A stretch of DNA of 64,000 bases from Rhynchopus sp. YZ270_cl-10 (taxonomy: Eukaryota > Euglenozoa > Diplonemea > Diplonemida > Diplonemidae). Position numbers and translations under genes: made by a program. Within the stretch, counting starts at the first letter, position 1; every line of letters begins with the position of its first letter. Shown here piece by piece: positions 1-10,895 of this stretch. The notes beneath the pieces are model-generated. The model searched no databases and was not told the DNA's origin. It saw nothing but the letters and a program-made list of their open reading frames with translations. The stretch is taken from contig OZ037870.1 in the NCBI GenBank assembly GCA_964035575.1, positions 744,001 through 808,000 on the forward strand, written 5' to 3'.

Positions 1-533
1 GATTGTTATTTTTTTTTTGAGCGAAAGTCTAGTCGTGCCTCAAACCTGTACACGAGATGCAGCAACCTCGTCTGTTCACATGAAAGGTAAAATACCACGC
101 ATGTTTCCCAAAAAAAAAAAAAAAAACAACAAACAAAGCGAATATTTTACCACTGAGGTTTTGTGAGTGCAGGTCAGACACTTTGCATCAATGCCGCATC
201 TTGAGAAGAAAGGGGTGCTTTTGTCCACCCCTTGTCATGTTTTCTGCTTTATCGGAAAGTGTGAACAAATCTTCAGAGGTCGTGTATCACGTCAACTCCC
301 GTATGTTAGCAACTGCCGTGAGTGCGAGTTTGGTTTGATTGTTTGGGTGACCAGACAGCCGCAAATATCCATCCGTGCACACTTCCTCAACAGAGTGTGT
401 GGCGTGTTGCGATCTGCCAATCCAAAAGCACACATGCAGCGGGTGTCAGGCCCAGGTGACAGGGGTGTTTTGTTGTTATTGTTGCGTTTCGCTTTATTTT
501 CATTTTTTATTTTTCGCTTCATTTTTATTTCAA

Positions 534-572
534 GGTGACTAAGCACGAGAGGCTTAGTGTCATCTTACAAAC
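534..572 (+). repeat. Type A cassette (hairpin + CATCTTAC), copy 1
   Basis: A perfect 6-bp stem (CTAAGC/GCTTAG) closes a 7-nt loop ACGAGAG and is followed by CATCTTACAAAC, a T-rich tract and TTTTTCAG. This is the layout of a branch site and 3' splice site. It lies outside any coding gene I recognise and runs straight into a type B cassette. Confidence 0.7.
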
Positions 573-588
573 TTCTCTTATTTTTCAG

Positions 589-637
589 TGCCTGCGTCTT
601 CCGATGAACGATGGGGCGTTTGCACTTTTAACCTCTC
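589..637 (+). repeat. Type B cassette (GATGAACG..GGCGTTTGCAC), copy 1
   Basis: The core reads CCTGCGTC..GATGAACG..GGCGTTTGCACTTTTAACC. The same core lies in introns of Hsp70, enolase and Miro. Here it directly follows the CAG of the type A cassette. Confidence 0.65.
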
Positions 638-1610
638 CTTCTTTTCTGAGTTGACACCACAGTGCGCGTCTATCCTAGCCTAGCCGCTGTCTGTGTTTGC
701 CGACTCGCCTTTGCAGTTTTATTTGATTCTGTGATTTTTGTGGGTGTGGTGCATGAAGCAGTGTTCTGTTGTCCCTCATTTCTGCGTCTGCCTTGCAGAG
801 GGCATGTGCACCGTCACTTTCGCATGTTCACTACTTTCTTTCTCTCTGATTTGGTAACTCTACCTTTTCATAATTGTTATTTTCTCACTTTTTTGTTCTT
901 TGTAAATATCTGTGGGCAGTTGCGCTCATATTTTTTGCTTCCCAAAACATACAACATTTTAAGAATAAGAAAGGCAATAACATTTTTGTTGATCACTAGA
1001 CCTATGCTTCCAACCTATGATCAATTTATTGAATGCATGTGTTGAAATACTTTCTTTAAGTATTTCTTTATTAGATGTGTGTGCACGAAAAGGTATTCAA
1101 CTTTCAAGTTTACTTTAATGTGATTGCCTTTCGTGACAGTATGCTTTTGTTCTTTGCCTTTTGTGAGGACCCACACCACTCACGCTTTGCAGTGTTGCAT
1201 TCCCATTTTTGTCTTTGTGGAGAAGCATGATTTTGTGATGATTCGGCAGAAAGTTCTGCTGCTGCGGTTGTCTGGGAAGGACCCCTTTGAAAGGGCGGGT
1301 CTTTCCTGACGACGTTGTCCACATTCTGCTTCTCCTTGACACCCCCACCCCTTCGGCGGACGTTCCCTCCATGTCAAGAGTGCAGAAGGGGGTGCATAGC
1401 TGCGCGTCTCTTCAGTCTCTGTCATGTTTTATTGGAGGATTTTTGAAAAGGAAAAAAAAAACAGAGCTTCTCACTTTTGTGCATCCACCCCCACCACAAC
1501 CAACAGATCAGCACTGCAGATGAGCAGACTCTAGGAAATGCTCTCTGCCTCTTGTGGCCTGCAGCATGCCGAGTTCCTGCGAGAGACATCCTTTCCCTTT
1601 CCCTTGCCTC

Positions 1611-1768
1611 TTTTCTGAAAGTGATTTTGTTGTTGTGAGTTTTTGGCGCATGATCGACACTTTGACGAACGACGTCCCGCAACACTGCAGACTGCAGGAC
1701 ATCTTGACGCCCGCTAATCACGGGAATCATGGAGACACATACGTTCGCTGTCTGAGCCACTCACACAA
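1611..1768 (+). repeat. P element copy 1, upstream of PfkB kinase
   Basis: This is one of six near-identical ~150-bp copies. It contains the imperfect palindromes CTGCAGACTGCAG and CCCGCTAATCACGGG. It ends 258 bp before the PfkB kinase start and lies on the coding strand. Its function is unknown; a promoter, a 5' leader or a mobile element are all possible. Confidence 0.85.
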
Positions 1769-2026
1769 CTCACACCACACCAGAACAAACGTTCCTTCTT
1801 TCCCCGATGATATTCCCTTTCACTCAATCTCTTTACCAATCGAGTGTCCCTGCTCTCGCACTTAACCCCCTTCGGGTAAAATGGTGCAACCAACAACCCT
1901 TCGACTGCATTTCTCTTACCATTTTGGCCAGCAATCGTCTCCTCAGTACCCATCTTGGCATTTTCTTTTCTTTCTTTCAATATCGACAAATACCACAAAA
2001 CCCAAACAGACTACAATACAAATACT

Positions 2027-3166
2027 ATGCATCGTCTTGAGGTGATAACCTCCGCACTGTCCAGGCGGGGGGATAATGTGCATGCATGCCACGGTGTTTC
2101 CACGTCTTCTTCTTCTTCTTCTTCTTCTTCTTCCCCTTCTCCCGACCCCGCCTTCAGTAGCGTTGATGTCATTGTCGTGGGTGGTGCAGTGTGCGATGTT
2201 GCAGCCAAATCTGATGCAGTGGAATCTGCCACGTTGCACACCTCGATGACTGGGGTTTCGTGGGAAAAGGATGGGGGGGTTGGGCGGAACATTGCGGAGG
2301 GGTGTTCGAGGCTGGGGATGCGGTGTCGTTTTATTACTGCTGTGGGTGCGGATGGGAGGGGTGACGCACTGTCAAGCCGTCTCAAGGAAAGTGGTGTTGA
2401 CATCAGCGCGATCCATAAGTCACGCAACGGCTCGACCGCTACCTATCAATGCATCCTCGATGTGAATGGAGGTCTCATCGCTGCCATCGCTGATATGCGT
2501 GTTTTCGATCAAATCACTCCAGGTTTGATGCACAGTTCTGCGAAAATTCTTCGCAATCTTTCAGGCATTCTCTGCATGGACACCAATATTTCTGCAGAAT
2601 CCCTTGTTGTTGCTTGCGGTCTGGTTGCAAATGATGTTATCGTTGTGATCGAACCGACTTCGGTTCCAAAGTGTACCAGGTGTTTGCCGTGTCTGAGAAG
2701 AGTAGACATTGTGACGCCGAACGATATGGAGTTGTACGAGATGTGTCGTGCCTTGGGTGGGTCTGCAGGGAGTGTGGCAGAGGCGGCGAGGTATCTGTTG
2801 GAGCATAGTGGTCTGCTGGCAGTGGTGGTGACGATGGGGAAGGAAGGCGTCGCGTTGTACCTGACAGGAAGGCCTGTGGGGAAGGAGGCAATGTGGTCGA
2901 GGATTGCGTACGGGTCGTCTGCGGGGCCTGCACCCACAGGGGTGGTGACGGAGATCAATATCCCCGCTGCAGTACTAAAGCAGGAGGAGATACTAGATGT
3001 GACCGGGGCCGGAGACTCGCTCGTGGCAGGAACGCTTGCAGGCCTGCAAAAAGGGTTGTCGTTGCAGAGAAGCATAGCAGAGTTGGGGACCAAGGCGGCG
3101 CGCTCGACGCTGAAGTCCGCACGGAGTGTCAGTGCGACTCTTTTCCAAGACTGTTTTGAAAAATAG
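2027..3166 (+). CDS. PfkB-family carbohydrate kinase, probably pseudouridine kinase
   Basis: This is a single exon of 379 codons. PfkB kinases transfer phosphate from ATP to the hydroxymethyl group of sugars or nucleosides. The nucleotide-binding and catalytic signature DVTGAGDS lies at residues 324-331 with Asp330 as the expected catalytic base. The substrate-side motif DGGVGRNIAEGCSRLG lies at 82-97. That GG.xRNIAE form is typical of the pseudouridine kinase branch, which feeds pseudouridine from RNA turnover to a glycosidase, so I favour that substrate over ribose or fructose. Residues 25-36 are a poly-Ser run encoded by a TTC-type microsatellite, in a low-complexity N-terminus. An in-frame ATG exists 24 codons upstream, but 2027 follows the ACAAATACT-like leader seen at other genes. 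No fused pseudouridine-phosphate glycosidase is present nearby. Confidence 0.88.
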   Translation: MHRLEVITSALSRRGDNVHACHGVSTSSSSSSSSSSPSPDPAFSSVDVIVVGGAVCDVAAKSDAVESATLHTSMTGVSWEKDGGVGRNIAEGCSRLGMRCRFITAVGADGRGDALSSRLKESGVDISAIHKSRNGSTATYQCILDVNGGLIAAIADMRVFDQITPGLMHSSAKILRNLSGILCMDTNISAESLVVACGLVANDVIVVIEPTSVPKCTRCLPCLRRVDIVTPNDMELYEMCRALGGSAGSVAEAARYLLEHSGLLAVVVTMGKEGVALYLTGRPVGKEAMWSRIAYGSSAGPAPTGVVTEINIPAAVLKQEEILDVTGAGDSLVAGTLAGLQKGLSLQRSIAELGTKAARSTLKSARSVSATLFQDCFEK

Positions 3167-3411
3167 AACTAAATTTAAAAATAAAACATAATCAGCAATA
3201 AACTGTCAAGCATAGCCCCCTTCGGGTGACATTGAGGTTGGAACCAACGACAACCCTTTTAATTACGAAACCTGCGTCAACATTTGCACTATTAACTTTT
3301 TTTTTTGTGTATGATGCGGAAAATGCCAACACTAAATATCCCCCTCTTCTTTTGTTTCAAGCTTACCAACCGCTACCTCTCTCTCTTCAAACCAACACAG
3401 TCTCAAACACA

Positions 3412-5311
3412 ATGCCTCTTGGTACAAAGGAGTTGTTCGACTCCATGCTGCAGGCTGCAGCTAAGGAGGACCTGGCAACGTTGGAGGAGAGAAAGGCAGA
3501 GTTTTTGCAGGACGAGAACAACGGAGTGCAGTGTGTGGACTGCAATGGCGACACGTTGCTGCACCGGGCGGTGCATCCGAACCCACAGACTTTGGTGTTT
3601 GTTTTGGATCATTTGAATGGTGCGGTGGATGCGAAGAACTCTCTTGGCAAGACAGCGTTGCACGAAGCCTGCAAACGCAACCTCACAGACTGCGTTAACA
3701 TTCTCATTGAACGTGACGCCGACGTTGTTGCCACCAACGAAATCGGCAGCACCCCCTTCCACACCGCCTGCGCCTGCGGCAGCGTCGATGCCATGGAAAT
3801 CCTTCTCAAACAAGAAACCATCTCCCCCGACCTCGTTGACGGAAGCGGCTGTTATGCTGTCCACAAATGTGCATACGATGGAAACGAAAGAGTAATCGAC
3901 GTTCTTCTCAAACACGAAGCCAGTGTAGACGTGCGAGACGCACAGGAATGCACTGCAGTGCACATTGCAGTCAAGATGAATCGTCTCAGCTTTGTAAAGA
4001 AGCTGCTTGCCATTGGGGAAACACAAGGCTTTGACATCAATGCAGGTGACAAGGCGGGGAACACTGTACTACACTACGCAGTGGCACGCTGCTTTCACAC
4101 AATGGTAACAGAGCTCAAGAACCGTGGTGCCGACATCAACAAGCCAAACGAAGACGGCTACACCCCGCTCCACATAGCTGCACAGTCGTTTCAATCAGAC
4201 TCGCAAGAATGGGAGGACCTGGTCCTCGACATGCTCAGGATGGGTGCAGACCCGAACCTCACAAACGAAATGGCTGGGCGGACAAAGTATGTCCCAAACA
4301 TCCCTTTTTGGTTTGCTTCGGATCTTACCTGACTCCTCTTTGCGCTTGGAAGGCAGAGACATATTATTTTTCCTGCATCCGCAAACCCATTTGCGCTTCT
4401 ACGTCTCATTTCTTTTTAGGTGACTAAACACAAGAGGCTGAGGTTTTATCTTACAAAATTTTCTTTCTTTTTTCTATTACGCTTTCTCTACAACCTCAAT
4501 CATTGCCACATCACACATCACACATCCAACAACACTACAGTGGGAGGAAGCCTGTTGACTATGTCAGCAGAAACGTGGCATACCTCTTCGACCCTGCTGA
4601 ATACAAGTATGTCGCATCCAACCTTTTTGCTTGTTGCCCACTTCTACCCATGCTGTATTGCTTTGTGCATCAAACCGTGGCTGTCAAATGTTTCAAATGT
4701 TTCAAACAAAAGTAATGTCCCAGAGACCACACCCCTCCTGTTGGCAGGCAACGCGACGAAGCAAAGGCGCTCCTGCAAGACGCAGAGGACAAACAGAAGG
4801 CTGCGGAGGAGGAGGAGAAGAAGAAGTTCAAGGAGGAGGTGCGGCGAGTGCACAAAGAGCGGGAACGGGTGCGCCGCGAGGTGATTGACCAGCGGAGGAA
4901 GGAAGAGGAGGAACGACAGGTACAGCTTTTACCACCTTTTTTAAAAAACCCCCCTTTCCCCCCTACCTTTCATGGCCCAAAACCCTACTAACAAACTACA
5001 AAAAACCGTCTGCAGGATTTGCATTTTCCAACGCACTTTGGTTTCACTTTCCCCCCTCTGCAATGTCTTATCCGGAGACAACGTGCCTATCTATCAATGT
5101 GTGCACAAGAGGCACATCCATCTTTCAAATTTTTCTACCTTTTAATTTAAGTTTCGCAGTCACTTCACCACCCACACAACCCTTTCACTCACCTCTTCTC
5201 CAGAGAGAAGAGGAAGCCCGCGCACGAAAAGACGACGAAGAGCGCCTCAAGGAGCTCGAAGAGCTGGAATCAAAGAAAAAGAAGGGAAAAGGGAAGAAGA
5301 AGGACGGGTAA
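3412..5311 (+). CDS. Ankyrin-repeat protein with charged coiled-coil tail
   Basis: Four exons (3412-4286, 4541-4606, 4748-4919, 5204-5311) give 406 residues. The first exon encodes about seven ankyrin repeats, recognisable by recurrent TxLH and AxxxG-type cores such as GKTALHEAC, GNTVLHYAV and GYTPLHIAA. These form a protein-binding solenoid. The short second exon adds a GRKPVDYV motif that resembles the end of an ankyrin stack. Exons 3 and 4 encode a highly charged Glu/Lys/Arg coiled coil that ends in a Lys/Gly tail. The start at 3412 is the first ATG after the CACAG-containing leader; an earlier open stretch back to 3226 looks non-coding. The first intron carries a type A cassette (4419-4458) and the third a related hairpin with CATCTTTCAAA. 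Partner and location are unknown. Confidence 0.85.
4419..4458 (+). repeat. Type A cassette in ankyrin-gene intron 1
   Basis: GGTGACTAAACACAAGAGG is followed by TTTATCTTACAAAA inside intron 4287-4540. It sits about 80 nt before the acceptor, and a T-rich tract follows. Confidence 0.7.
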
Positions 5312-5661
5312 AACTACCCACCTCATTTGTTCTTCTCTTTCCCTCTTCTCTCTTGCCCTTTTCTCCACACCACACACTGTGGTCTCTCTTTACCCTATGT
5401 ATCTGGTTAGTCACCTCCCCCCCTTCACCCGCCTTTCTTCTGAGGCAAGCTGATGGGGCACAAATACAAATGTCATATATGACAACTCCGTTCGGCCGCA
5501 ACGAACGGACCCCTATTTCTATAGGGGTACTTTTTGTCATAGTTTTAACAAAATTTCAATCCTTAAAAAAGACAACTCTTCTTTTTTTTTAGATTTTGCG
5601 CTTTTCGTTTCTCATTGATTACTCAAAATGCACCAGAAAAATACACAAAATAAAGCAGAAT
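5312..5661. other. Intergenic, ankyrin gene to cold-shock-like gene
   Basis: This C/T-rich spacer holds a short perfect hairpin CCCCTATTTCTATAGGGG near 5511-5528. No coding signal was seen. Confidence 0.6.
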
Positions 5662-7462
5662 ATGCCCGCAATCAGTGGGCGTGTGGTGAAGTGGGTGGAA
5701 GAAAAGGGGCATGGTATTCTCAGCAGGGAGGATGGGGGTGCGAATGTGATGGTGAAGCGGTCGGGCTGTGGTGGGGGTAGTTTGGTTGTGGGGGGGCAGG
5801 TCACGTTTGGGGTGCGTGAGGAGGGGGGGCAGGCAGCGGCGTTTGAGGTGGAGGGGGAGGGGGTGTGCGAGCGTGGCGAGCAGGCGGATGCGAAGATTGC
5901 GCTGCGTGCGGCTGCACAGCCACACGCAGGTCAGACGTATGTCGGTGTTGTTGTGGCATGGAACGACCTCATTGGATCAGGCATCATCCGTGGCAAAAAA
6001 TTCTCCGTCAAAGTCCCCCGCAAGTCCCTCAGCACCGGATACAGTCTCGTCATCGGCAAGGACGCCTCCTTCGAAGTTACCAGCGAAATGGTAGGCGACC
6101 TCTCAGTTGCCTGCAACGTTGCCGGAGACGCTGTTGTCGACAAGGGGTGCCTCCCGGACTCCCAACTCCCAAAGCTCGAAGGTATTTTTGTTTTTTCTTT
6201 TGAAAAAGATGTTGTGCGGTGGAATTTTGGTGTAAATTTATAGAATGGTAGAAACGTTTTTAAAAATATCCGCACATTGTCGCAATGTGGAAGGATAGAC
6301 AAATTGCATCGCATGGCAGAAATGTGTACATTTTTCCCTATCATTAACCCACACAGGTGTCAAGACTGGATGCGTTCTGAAATGGTCCTCCGAGTCTGGT
6401 CAGGGCCTGATCAGCTGGGATGGGGGTGAGGACATTGTCGTGAAGAGCAAAGAGTTTGCACTCTCTGTGGGGACGAACGTGGACTACGAAATACGGCAGG
6501 AGGACGGGGACTTGGTTGCGGTCAATGTGAAGGGGGTGGGCGTGACAAAGCTGGTATGTGCCGACTCACTATCAAACCCCTGTGGACTACTTTTCTATGT
6601 GATGTCCAGTGGAAAAGAAGAATCGCGCATTTCCGCAGTTTTTCGCACCTTTTCCGCTACCCTCTCAGGGGGTTTTTTTTGGGGGTAATAACGGTTTTGA
6701 AGTGCCTTTTAATGAGGCCGTAATGAATGAGCAGAGTACACCGTCATAACAAACACTACACAGAGCGCCGGCCAGCCAGCACGCGCAGTATCGTCGCGAC
6801 TCAAATCTATGAAGTTTATGAAACGCCACGATGAAATTGAGGAGCGAGAAAAAGCGATTGCGGTGATGCGGAAGGCTGCGGAGGGGAGCGAGCTGCTGGC
6901 GAAGGCGGAGACCAACAATGAGGTGTGCACTTGCAACCATCCCCCCCCCCCCCCCTCCCTCACTTTCTTTACTTGCCCCACCACACAGTCACGAGAGGAC
7001 TCTGCATTTCTCAACTTTCTTTGTAACCCGACCACTCCCCCTCCCCCTCCTCCTCTCCCTTTCCCTCTTCCATAACACACCCATCATCAGATCCGCGTTG
7101 CAGTCGACGACAGCATGCCCGTAACATACCACGCACTCGGGAGAAGAAGGTTCGGCCAGGTTGACCCCCCAAAGCCCAAAGTAAACCTAGCCGTGCAAGG
7201 AGGTGACCCAGCAAAGAAGAGCGTACGTTACCATATGTCGCGTGAGGACGCTTTTGGTGAGAAGGACGCTAAGACGAAGTTCTTTGGCGATTCGAAGGGG
7301 GGGAAAGGTGGTAAGGGTAGCAAAGGCGGCAAAGGCGGGAAAGGTGGCAAGCGTGGTGGTGACCGTGAAGGTGGGAAGAAACGAAGTGGCGACGAGATGG
7401 AGCGGGATGGGACAAAACGCCGTAGACAGGCGCCTTCTGCAATGTTGGGCATCCAAACCTAA
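5662..7462 (+). CDS. Cold-shock-domain-like triple-repeat protein with Gly/Lys-rich tail
   Basis: Four exons (5662-6181, 6357-6553, 6764-6922, 7091-7462) give 415 residues. Three diverged modules (about 2-70, 95-160 and 174-238) each start with a G-x-V-x-x-W segment followed by G-x-G-I/L-I/L. These are the beta-1/beta-2 features of cold-shock domains, which bind single-stranded nucleic acid. Only the first and third keep the KW..E.G.G(I/L) pattern well. A short Arg/Glu helix follows, and then a tail of GGK repeats and basic residues, as in many RNA-binding proteins. I infer an RNA- or ssDNA-binding role. Exon 3 starts at 6764 because the nearer AG at 6788 would open an immediate stop. The 5' splice sites GTATTT and GTGTGC deviate from the local GTATG norm. 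Confidence 0.72.
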
Positions 7463-7717
7463 CGACATTTGGCCGCAAAAAAGGGGGAAAAAAACACACA
7501 GAATGAATCCAAAACACCCAAAAAAAAATAATTACGTCGGATCAGAAAAAAGAACAGAAAAAGGACAAAAGATAAGGGGGACGATATGTGACCCTTGTAG
7601 AGAGAGAATGGCAAAATACGCTTCTTTTTTTTCTTCAAATATTGGCAAATGTTGGGACACTCATCCTCCCTCACTACCGCTGCAGGAAAAAAAAAACTAC
7701 ACACCTCGACCACAACT

Positions 7718-9396
7718 ATGTCTGATCGGGAGTACGAGATGGTGGTATGCAACACACACCTTTAACCCCCTTTAGTAATTTTTTGCGCATATTTGTTTCT
7801 GCAAGGTTTTCATTTGCTCTATTTTGTTGAACTGAATGCACTTTACCACCTGCCCACAATAAAATGGCACAATGCTCCTTTCAGACATGTTTCTTTCATT
7901 TCCACCTCACCCCTTTAGGACGAAGAAAAGACAGAAGAAAAAGTCGAAGAACCGAAGAGCGTAAAGAAGCGTGGCCGCAAGAAGACAAGAACAAAGAAAG
8001 ACGAGGAGCCCGAGCCTGCACCTGCGCCCGCTGCCGTTGCTGACCCGGAGCCTGATGCGACTGAGTCTGTGAAGTCGGGGCACGTTGCTCATGAAGAAGA
8101 TCCAGAGGAACGTGTAGGGGACCAAAGCTACTCAAGTGGCGTGGGTGATACGGGTGGTGATGGAGGAGGAGGAGGTGGTGGTGGTAGTGGTGCAAGTGGC
8201 GGGGCTGCGTACATCCCAAAGAAGACACACATTCTGATGATTTCCTTCTTTGCAACGACGCTCTTTTGTTTGTTGGCGATTGTCCCGTCGCGTTCGCTAG
8301 GGATAGGCAAGGTATGTTCGCAATAGCGTATCACAGCATAACAATGGACACAAAATTTCAAACTATCAAGCCATGAATTGAAGTATATAATTATGTAACA
8401 AACAAACCACCCGCAGTACCAAGAAGGCAGTGCAGGCGCGTGGTCGCACTGCTACACATACAAGGGGGTCGAGACCTGCGGTGGTGACATGGATAACTTC
8501 GGGGAGAGGACTGCATCTGGTGTGTTCGGCATTTTCTGCATCCTGCTTGTGACAGCGATGCTGGCACTGCAGGTATTCGAGTTTTTGAAGCCCGGGAAGT
8601 TGAAGTTCTTCCTCAAGCTCATATGCATCCTGCACCATGTCCTCTGGCTCTTCCTTCTGATATCTTGGTATGTCGTTTGCATCGTGATCACCAAACTCAA
8701 AAAATAACCTGACATTGTAGCTTGCACCTGGCAACTACACTATTCCAACATTTTTTCAAAAAAAACCTTCGAATACAGGGCACTGTGGGCATCATTCACG
8801 CATAAGTGGAACGACTCAATGGACAGTTTGAGGGAAAAAAACCCGAGCGAGCAGTACCCAGGGCATCTCTACTACGCATGGGGGTATGCACTTGGAGCCA
8901 ACCCAACCTCTTCCCTTCAATTTTGAGTGCTTTTTCAAACAGCTCAGGTTAGAATGTGAACCATGCAGCATTTTTTATAGAGCTTATTTCGTGACTCTAA
9001 GAAGTCTGTTTACTCCATCTGTACTCGAGGTGTTAACACGAGACAGTATCCCTCTTCATTTATAGGTTTTGACCATCTTGCGAGCACTTCTTTCTACCAA
9101 CTTAACACTCTTCTTTTCATTCTTCAGGTTTGTCTTCTTAATCTTTATGTGGATCGCCCACATATTCCTCGCTGCCTTGTGGACAATAAAGGTATGAATT
9201 GGCCCTTCTAAAACACTGAATAGGTGCTATTTTCCTTTTTTTGTACCTCCCCTTGAAGAAGACACCGCATCGTGCTTTCATCCGGATGGCTGGCATCGTG
9301 GGTCAGTTAGAGGTGACTGTGTCAATAACATTCCCTTTTTGTATTGCAAACAATCATTTCACACAGGTTATGGGTAAGAACCTCTTCGGATTCTAA
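7718..9396 (+). CDS. Four-TM protein with claudin/PMP22-like first loop
   Basis: Six exons (7718-7744, 7919-8311, 8417-8667, 8779-8883, 9128-9191, 9367-9396) give 289 residues. Residues 10-110 are hydrophilic: acidic and Lys-rich first, then a Gly-rich run. Four hydrophobic segments follow at about 113-131, 174-197, 206-228 and 259-279. The loop between TM1 and TM2 has Trp149, Cys152 and Cys161, which resembles the W..C..C pattern of claudin/PMP22/SUR7-type proteins. Amastins share that topology. The short C-terminus ends in MGKNLFGF. The first and last exons code for only 9 amino acids each, so both ends are less certain. Intron 3 carries a type H cassette and intron 5 a type C cassette. Confidence 0.7.
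8729..8766 (+). repeat. Type H cassette in intron 3 of the four-TM gene
   Basis: GGCAACTACACTATTCCAAC is followed by a T/A-rich stretch. It matches 26016-26050, inside an intron of the unrelated coiled-coil gene. Confidence 0.6.
9283..9330 (+). repeat. Type C cassette in intron 5 of the four-TM gene
   Basis: GGATGGCTGGCATCGT and a following GTTAG..GAGGTG segment match 22900-22950 in the sideroflexin intron. The segment reads open in frame, but the match to another gene's intron shows that it is intronic. Confidence 0.65.
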
Positions 9397-9600
9397 GGGC
9401 TGCGAAAGGAGAATGCGATGATTGCGTAGTGAGGACCTTCTTGTCTGCTTTTCATCTGCTATTTTTGTCAGGACAGCCAGACCAAGGGGGAGAGTGGGTG
9501 AGTACTTTTCACAATGTGCACCCTTTTCTGGTGTATGAGACATTCATGTTTAGTTTTTTTTTTTGTCTGTTGTTAAACCCCATCCCAACGTATGTGTCCG
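9397..9600. other. Spacer between four-TM gene and TIR element
   Basis: No gene seen. The 7-bp AAGATAT target duplication of the neighbouring element lies at 9601-9607. Confidence 0.6.
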
Positions 9601-9729
9601 AAGATATGGGGTGATCAGAGGTACTTTTTTGCAGCTCGAGTCAAGAAAAATCACAAAAAATCACAACGGTTACAAACGGTTACAAATGCTTACAAAAACG
9701 AAATTATGATTTTGTTTGGGTTTTTTGTG

Positions 9730-9960
9730 AGCGTACGTGATTTTTTGTGATTTTCTGTGATTTTTTGTGATTCGCATTCCGGATTTTGTGATTTTTTGTG
9801 ATTTTTTGTGATTTTTTGTGATTCGCATTCCGGATTTTGTGATTTTTTGTGATTTTTTGTGATTCGCATTCCGGATTTTGTGATTTTCTGTGATTTTTTG
9901 TGATTTTTTGTGATTTTTTGTGATTCGCATTCCAGATGTTTGTGATTTTTTGTGATTGAA
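9730..9960 (+). repeat. TGTGATTTTTTG / GATTCGCATTCC minisatellite, left block
   Basis: Tandem TGTGATTTTT units are punctuated by GATTCGCATTCCGGATT. A second block in the same orientation lies at 11417-11600, so the two blocks are direct and not inverted. Confidence 0.85.
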
Positions 9961-10371
9961 TGGTACTATACGGGGGGGTACCTGATCACAAATGTTCACA
10001 ACCATGGTAATGTTATGGCAACATCACGGTTAACATAGTGGCGTTGTGAACTGGTGTGAAGTTGTGAATCAAATTGATTTTGATTTTTTTTGGTACCGAC
10101 CCTCCCCCGTGAAATTGTCCCCCCCCAAAAACCGGTATTTTGCCCCGACGGACAATTTCAAGGCAGGGGGGGACAATTTCAAGGGAGTCGCGGGGACAAC
10201 CTTTGCTCTCCCTTCTTCACACCAAAACGGCCACCCCCCTACAGTACGAGAAATTGTCCCCCCTTTTTGCCGTACGTGATATTGTCCCCCCCTCACTTTT
10301 TCCCCCAGGGGGGACAATTTCAAGGGGGTCGGAGGGGGGGACAATTTCACGAGGCTCGGTACTGTGTACTG

Positions 10372-10895
10372 GGTGTACTGTGTATACTGTGTATACTGTG
10401 TATACTGTGTATACTGTGTATACTGTGTATACTGTGTATACTGTGTATACTGTGTATACTGTGTATACTGTGTATACTGTGTATACTGTGTATACTGTGT
10501 ATACTGTGTATACTGTGTATACTGTGTATACTGTGTATACTGTGTATACTGTGTATACTGTGTATACTGTGTATACTGTGTATACTGTGTATACTGTGTA
10601 TACTGTGTATACTGTGTATACTGTGTATACTGTGTATACTGTGTATACTGTGTATACTGTGTATACTGTGTATACTGTGTATACTGTGTATACTGTGTAT
10701 ACTGTGTATACTGTGTATACTGTGTATACTGTGTATACTGTGTATACTGTGTATACTGTGTATACTGTGTATACTGTGTATACTGTGTATACTGTGTATA
10801 CTGTGTATACTGTGTATACTGTGTATACTGTGTATACTGTGTATACTGTGTATACTGTGTATACTGTGTATACTGTGTATACTGTGTATACTGTA
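10372..10895 (+). repeat. (TGTATACTG)n satellite array
   Basis: About 58 nearly perfect 9-bp units, each with the palindrome GTATAC. All frames are open across it only because the unit has a length divisible by three. Confidence 0.95.

Larger units (their letters stand above)
1..1768 (+). repeat. 1.7-kb dispersed repeat, copy 1 (cut by window edge)
   Basis: This non-coding block is nearly the same as 19749-21674. Both copies contain, in order, a T-rich start, an intron-like cassette pair near 534-637, a purine/pyrimidine-mixed body, the R module (1508-1610) and the 150-bp P element (1611-1768). Copy 1 carries extra sequence around 945-1075 that copy 2 lacks, and copy 2 carries about 220 bp near 19776-19997 and about 56 bp near 20467-20522 that copy 1 lacks. 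Each copy ends shortly upstream of a gene, the PfkB kinase here and sideroflexin there. No convincing open reading frame is present. It could be a segmental duplication or a non-autonomous mobile element; no terminal repeats were seen. Confidence 0.85.

Noticed and set aside
1422-1760. Conserved minus-strand open frame across P element copies
   Set aside because: Conservation equals that of the DNA itself; too few differences between copies to show protein-level selection.
9262-9366. Reading 9262 onward as an exon of the four-TM gene
   Set aside because: Although open in frame, it contains the type C cassette that is clearly intronic in sideroflexin.
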